6,915 bases of DNA, taken from Pseudomonadota bacterium. Its GTDB lineage: Bacteria > Desulfobacterota > Desulfobacteria > Desulfobacterales > RPRI01. Within the stretch, counting starts at the first letter, position 1. Each line of letters starts with the position of its first letter. A model generated the notes under the pieces. That model was not told where the DNA came from. It did no database searches and worked only from the letters and a program-made list of their open reading frames with translations. The translations under genes and the position numbers were made by a program. Where the stretch lies: the NCBI GenBank assembly GCA_018830925.1, contig JAHJRK010000523.1, forward strand, positions 1 to 6,915. Direction: 5' to 3'. Below are positions 4,735 through 6,915 of this stretch, piece by piece.

Positions 4735-5462
4735 AATTCACCGCCCCTTTGTAATGACCTTCCTACAACCCCGGCATTATGTTCTGATAACGAGATGTTT
4801 TTAAATTGAGTTGGTTGATCCTGTTTTGGTATAAAAATTCCCTTCCAGCTATTCATGGTTGATTCATTAAGTATCTCGTTTGGATCGTATCCCTGATTTT
4901 TAAAATCTTGTAGTTTGTTTATAAGCATTTCTCTTGCCTTGCCGGTAAGTGGTGCTTTGATTTTATTTCTCATTTCATCAAAAGCATCGAAGGAGTCTTT
5001 TGAAAGCCAAATAGGAAAAACAATTTCCGATTTTTCCTTATTAGTTTTCTTTTCATTCTTAACTTCTTTACTTCTTATATTCTTGTTAGTCGTTATCTGT
5101 CCGTTATCTGTCCGTTGCCTGTCCGTTAGTTGACTGTTAGCTTGGTCGTTATGCTCTTCCGGATTTATATCAAAAACATCTGAATTTATAAGCTTTGCAA
5201 TCGTTCCCCTGTTCGTTGTTCTGGTCGTTATAAATTTCCACTTTTCAAGATTTTTTTTTGCAGTTCTATATTTCTGCTCCGTTAACCCTATGGACTTATA
5301 ATCGCCAATCATGGCTTCGCCGATCTCCAACCCGCTGGAATTTATACCGTTTGTCCGTTTTGCCCTGAGTGCTATTTGTAGGAGCTGTGAAAGTTCACTC
5401 GGATGCTTCTGTAGTTCCCGCATTGACTCATTGTTGTTTGCTTTAATAAAGCGGTTGGCCAT
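4731..5462 (-). CDS. Replication initiator with N-terminal winged-helix domain
   Basis: 243 residues. The N-terminal part to about residue 100 is a winged-helix DNA-binding domain of the kind found in phage replication proteins: an opening RFIKANNNESMRELQKH, a recognition region IGLTEQKYRTAKKNLEKWKFI, and a wing TTRTTNRGTIAKLINSDVFDI. A polar linker (about 101-147, rich in Gln, Asn, Thr, Lys) follows. A second domain (148-210) ends in helices like those of DnaD-type and related replisome organisers (LINKLQDFKNQGYDPNEILNESTMNSWKGIF). The linker codons contain 11-bp repeats that may be the origin. The ATG at 5460-5462 has AAGGGG at eight bases and lies 19 bases after the AlpA-like gene. Role: bind the origin and recruit the loader encoded next. 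Confidence 0.85.
   Translation of the reverse strand: MANRFIKANNNESMRELQKHPSELSQLLQIALRAKRTNGINSSGLEIGEAMIGDYKSIGLTEQKYRTAKKNLEKWKFITTRTTNRGTIAKLINSDVFDINPEEHNDQANSQLTDRQRTDNGQITTNKNIRSKEVKNEKKTNKEKSEIVFPIWLSKDSFDAFDEMRNKIKAPLTGKAREMLINKLQDFKNQGYDPNEILNESTMNSWKGIFIPKQDQPTQFKNISLSEHNAGVVGRSLQRGGEL
5020..5156. other. Putative replication origin: 11-bp iterons plus AT-rich tract
   Basis: On the + strand CGTTATCTGTC occurs at 5091-5101 and again at 5102-5112. CGTTGCCTGTC (two changes) follows at 5113-5123, a degenerate CGTTAGTTGAC at 5124-5134, and weaker CGTTA or TGTTAG copies extend to 5156. The period is exactly 11 bp, about one helical turn. Next to it, 5020-5085 is very AT-rich with strong pyrimidine bias on this strand, suited to melting. 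The site falls in the linker of the initiator gene, as the lambda origin lies inside gene O. Origin function is inferred. Confidence 0.6.
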
Positions 5463-5481
5463 TAAACAAACCCCTTAATGC

Positions 5482-5700
5482 TCATGACAGTTCCTTCATT
5501 GTCTCATTTACTATCCGATCAACCCGGTTCTCGTTTGCAGTGAATCCCTCCAGATATTCGTCAATCCACTTAAATTTGATCAAGACAGTACCCGACGGCA
5601 AACGGGAATGCTGCAAACCATCCTTGAGCCAATCCCTCAAGGTTCTTTCGCTGATCCCGGCATATCCAGCAGCAGGTTTTATTTTTCCCCAACCGTCCAT
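5482..5700 (-). CDS. AlpA/excisionase-like helix-turn-helix protein
   Basis: 72 residues from ATG 5698-5700. WGKIKPAAGYAGISERTLRDWLKDGL (4-29) is a MerR/Xis-type helix-turn-helix, followed by a wing and SGTVLIKFKWIDEYLEGF (37-53), the usual ending of excisionase or AlpA domains. Such proteins act as recombination directionality factors and as transcription activators of int in satellites. An upstream in-frame ATG at 5761-5763 would add 21 residues, but that stretch is the terminator hairpin at 5714-5758, and AGGA lies eight bases before the inner ATG, so the short start is preferred. It heads the replication operon. Excision factor versus activator cannot be told apart here. Confidence 0.75.
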   Translation of the reverse strand: MDGWGKIKPAAGYAGISERTLRDWLKDGLQHSRLPSGTVLIKFKWIDEYLEGFTANENRVDRIVNETMKELS

Positions 5701-5713
5701 TACTTCATCCTGT

Positions 5714-5758
5714 AATAAAAAAAGCCGACCCCAAGGAAACCCCTTGAAAATCGGCTTT
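5714..5758 (-). terminator. Strong intrinsic terminator or attenuator before the AlpA-like gene
   Basis: AAAGCCGA (5721-5728) pairs with TCGGCTTT (5751-5758), with an inner CAAGG/CCTTG stem (5732-5736 with 5742-5746). On the minus strand it is followed by TTTTTTT ATT. It stops the regulator/Com transcript. The ribosome-binding site of the AlpA-like gene begins only a few bases later, leaving no room for a promoter in between, so any transcript reaching that gene must pass this hairpin. Its tail GGCTTTTTTTATTAC recurs in the int leader. Confidence 0.8.
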
Positions 5759-5771
5759 TGCAAAAGCTCTA

Positions 5772-5802
5772 ATAATAGACAGGCGCTCTCAGGCGCTCAG
5801 AA
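5772..5802 (-). promoter_or_regulatory. Possible promoter with tandem operator repeat
   Basis: Two adjacent copies of a 10-base unit, CAGGCGCTCT and CAGGCGCTCA (+ strand 5780-5789 and 5790-5799), lie between a TATTAT -10-like box (minus, 5772-5777) and a weak -35-like TTCTGA (5797-5802), spacing 19. The repeat may bind a regulator that controls entry into the attenuator and the AlpA-like gene. The -35 is poor and the spacer long, so an activator would be needed. Confidence 0.3.
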
Positions 5803-5805
5803 TAT

Positions 5806-5985
5806 TTAATGAATTATAAAAATATTTTTACACTTCCCACATTTAATCTCAACCGGCCCGGAAAACCCGGTGCCAGTTTTAAATAATAGGCCATTACATT
5901 TAGGACATCGTTTAGGAATAGGAAATTCAGTCTGCGCATGGATGCTCTGCAGCTTGATTTTAATTGAACATACTTCTTGATTCAT
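5806..5985 (-). CDS. Com-like zinc-finger regulator
   Basis: 59 residues from ATG 5983-5985 to TAA 5806-5808. The core RCPKCNGLLFK...VEIKCGKCKNIFII carries a CX2C pair at 27/30 and another at 49/52, spaced and flanked as in the Com family typified by phage Mu Com, a zinc-binding RNA-binding protein that turns on translation of mom. The first 25 residues are a non-conserved extension. The start overlaps the stop of the RHH-like gene as ATGA, so the two are made together. No mom-like gene is present, so the target here is unknown; it could act on RNA or DNA of the element or the helper. Confidence 0.82.
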   Translation of the reverse strand: MNQEVCSIKIKLQSIHAQTEFPIPKRCPKCNGLLFKTGTGFSGPVEIKCGKCKNIFIIH

Positions 5986-6464
5986 GGTTGACCGCCCATA
6001 AGCATTGACATTTCTTCCGATGAAAAATGGTAGGCGGGCCTGTCTGTTTTCCGAACCTCTACCATTTTGCTTTTAAGCTTCTCCAGTTTTTCAGTATATT
6101 CCTTTACTAAAACCTCAGACAATCTCTCCCCCGATAAAAAACCCTCTGAATCGAACCGGAACTCCTTAAACGCACCAGGCGGAGCTATTCCGAAAATACT
6201 AACCCATGCAAATTGAAAACAACTTTGCCTAACAACCATATTAGCGACAACCGATGCCGGTGGTATTTTCAACTTCTCAGCTACTTGAAGTATCCCGTCC
6301 CAAAAGCCTTCAGTAATCAACAGACGCAATTCAACAGCTTCCTCAATTAAGGATTGAACGCTCTGGCCGCGTAACCTTGCAACTTCTTCAAGTTCCTTTT
6401 TTCGTGTTTTAGAAACCCGGAAACCTGTCTGCATTAGCTTTTTTATCGGTTTTGGTTTTGCCAT
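5982..6464 (-). CDS. Ribbon-helix-helix-like regulator, probable
   Basis: 160 residues. Residues 12-50 (QTGFRVSKTRKKELEEVARLRGQSVQSLIEEAVELRL) read as a beta strand followed by two helices with the G-x-S turn typical of ribbon-helix-helix DNA-binding domains. The rest is unfamiliar: a helical block with a hydrophobic stretch (52-98), then a charged coiled-coil-like helix (about 118-138). ATG at 6462-6464 follows AAGGGGG at short spacing. It is the first gene after attR and has its own strong promoter with TGACAA repeats, so it may be autoregulated and could be the master regulator of the element. The family of the C-terminal part is not recognised. Confidence 0.7.
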   Translation of the reverse strand: MAKPKPIKKLMQTGFRVSKTRKKELEEVARLRGQSVQSLIEEAVELRLLITEGFWDGILQVAEKLKIPPASVVANMVVRQSCFQFAWVSIFGIAPPGAFKEFRFDSEGFLSGERLSEVLVKEYTEKLEKLKSKMVEVRKTDRPAYHFSSEEMSMLMGGQP

Positions 6465-6504
6465 TTTGCCCCCTTAAAAATATTTTGTTTTATACTTAAC
6501 TGAT

Positions 6505-6533
6505 AATATAATTGTTGTCATTTAATTTGTCAA
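6505..6533 (-). promoter_or_regulatory. Strong sigma70-type promoter of the regulator gene
   Basis: On the minus strand TTGACA (6528-6533) and TATATT (6505-6510) are separated by exactly 17 bases, an almost consensus promoter. TGACAA occurs at the -35 and again 11 bases later in the spacer, one helical turn apart, a spacing suited to paired ribbon-helix-helix dimers. The leader to the ATG is about 35 nt. Confidence 0.75.
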
Positions 6534-6544
6534 GACATTTCTTT

Positions 6545-6575
6545 AAAAAAAAAGAGCGCCCGATCTGAGCGCCCT
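6545..6575 (-). terminator. Intrinsic terminator insulating the right end
   Basis: On the minus strand AGGGCGC (6575-6569) and GCGCTCT (6559-6553) make a 7-bp stem with one G-U pair and a nine-base loop, followed by eight T residues. It would stop leftward transcription coming from the chromosome before it reaches the element's regulator promoter. Confidence 0.65.
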
Positions 6576-6732
6576 CGTTTATCCCTGAAACTAATAATTG
6601 AATCGTTTTAAATCATATTTCTTATGCTCTGCAAAATGCGTAAATTGGTTGCGCCTGGGTTGCAGATTACGGCAAAATATTGGCAATTATCAAAAATAGC
6701 ATGTAATAATATCAGATACTTATGGCCGTCTT
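6576..6732. other. Right attachment arm, non-coding
   Basis: About 160 bases between the right-end terminator and attR hold no convincing gene. The stretch is AT-rich and contains one 19-bp perfect copy of the left-arm repeat. Both DNA strands have short open frames here that lack ribosome-binding sites and cross attR, so they are not called. Confidence 0.6.
6645..6663. repeat. Putative integrase arm-type site, right arm
   Basis: TTGGTTGCGCCTGGGTTGC is identical over 19 bases to 224-242 and in direct orientation, 70 bp inside attR. It contains one full GGTTGCGCCTG unit and the start of a second. Presence on both arms and nowhere else that I noticed points to a role in recombination. Confidence 0.6.
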
Positions 6733-6767
6733 TCAAACGGCGGATTCGAGAATATCCACGAAAGACT
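6733..6767 (+). repeat. attR core, right copy of 35-bp direct repeat
   Basis: Identical to 153-187. The flanking bases diverge at once on both sides, which marks the limits of the duplicated target. Confidence 0.88.
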
Positions 6768-6783
6768 TCTTGTTGCCTTGTAA
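6733..6783 (+). pseudogene. mpl: Displaced original 3' end of mpl
   Basis: In the mpl frame this reads SNGGFENIHERLLVAL followed by TAA at 6781-6783. It is the chromosomal mpl ending separated from its gene by the insertion. Excision through the 35-bp cores would join it back to the left flank and restore a C-terminus ending LLVAL instead of LLNSL. It has no start codon of its own and is not expected to be expressed. Confidence 0.82.
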
Positions 6784-6915
6784 ACCTGAACAGCAAGCGC
6801 ATCCCCCGCCGAAAAGCTAACACCTAAATGATTTTATTAATCGTAATTCTTAAGGATTGCTGGTTGAAAGAGTGTAACAAATAATATCCTTGTACGTTGA
6901 GATTGGGAACTATTT
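6784..6915. other. Chromosomal flank after mpl, nothing recognised
   Basis: About 130 bases of moderately AT-rich sequence follow the original mpl stop. I see no coding frame of useful length, no strong hairpin with a T tract and no RNA gene. It is probably intergenic. Confidence 0.5.

Larger units (their letters stand above)
153..6767. mobile_element. Complete integrative element (phage-satellite-like) inserted in mpl
   Basis: The element is bounded by perfect 35-bp direct repeats at 153-187 and 6733-6767, so the unit between equivalent points is 6,580 bp. It carries a tyrosine integrase beside one end, an AlpA/Xis-like HTH protein, an initiator plus probable loader for replication, two regulators, several tiny genes and a single HK97-type capsid gene, all on the minus strand. 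It has no terminase, portal, protease, tail or lysis genes, so it cannot be an autonomous tailed phage. This set fits a phage satellite (PICI-like). A heavily reduced prophage is the alternative, but the intact att sites, regulators and compact ATGA-overlapping gene order argue for a streamlined working element. Confidence 0.85.

Noticed and set aside
5091..5156. Short CRISPR-like array
   Set aside because: The units are contiguous 11-bp repeats without spacers and lie inside a gene; iterons explain them.
5701..5763. Longer N-terminus for the AlpA-like protein, starting at 5761-5763
   Set aside because: The extra codons are almost entirely the terminator hairpin and its T tract, and the inner ATG has its own AGGA site and begins right before the HTH domain.
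6608..6827. Open frames on both strands across attR
   Set aside because: Both run across the attachment core, which is mpl coding sequence in a different frame, and neither has a ribosome-binding site.

Overview
This window holds one compact integrative element, about 6.6 kb, inserted in the 3' end of a bacterial chromosomal gene, mpl (murein peptide ligase). The left flank (1-203) encodes the last 66 residues of Mpl on the + strand. A 35-bp piece of that 3' end recurs perfectly at 6733-6767, followed by a second, slightly different mpl ending. The two copies are attL and attR. No tRNA is involved. The mpl gene and moderate base composition suggest a Gram-negative host. The Mpl tail and phage genes feel Desulfobacterota-like, but that assignment is a weak guess.

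Inside the element every gene I can support lies on the minus strand, so transcription runs from attR towards attL. The order is: a strong promoter (6505-6533); a ribbon-helix-helix-like regulator (5982-6464) overlapping a Com-like zinc finger gene (5806-5985); an intrinsic terminator or attenuator (5714-5758); an AlpA/excisionase-like HTH gene (5482-5700); a replication initiator with iteron-like repeats inside its coding sequence (4731-5462); a probable helicase-loader-type protein (4225-4734); a chain of very small overlapping genes (about 3338-4223), some of which look broken by stop codons; a lone HK97-fold major capsid protein (1779-3077); a hairpin-rich non-coding stretch (1345-1778) with a terminator, a promoter and a candidate structured RNA; and a tyrosine integrase (207-1343) next to attL.

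The layout (integrase, AlpA-like regulator, replication module, almost no virion genes) is that of a phage satellite similar to PICI-type elements. There is no portal, terminase, protease, tail or lysis gene, yet a full-length capsid gene is kept. The simplest reading is a satellite that excises and replicates itself and uses or modifies a helper phage's particles. That lifestyle is inference; the gene content and att structure are seen directly.

Most notable are the in-frame replacement of the Mpl C-terminus by the element, integrase arm-type repeats hidden in the last codons of int, a lambda-O-like origin inside the initiator gene, the isolated capsid gene, a candidate structured RNA upstream of int, and two attenuator-like terminators sharing an identical 15-nt tail.
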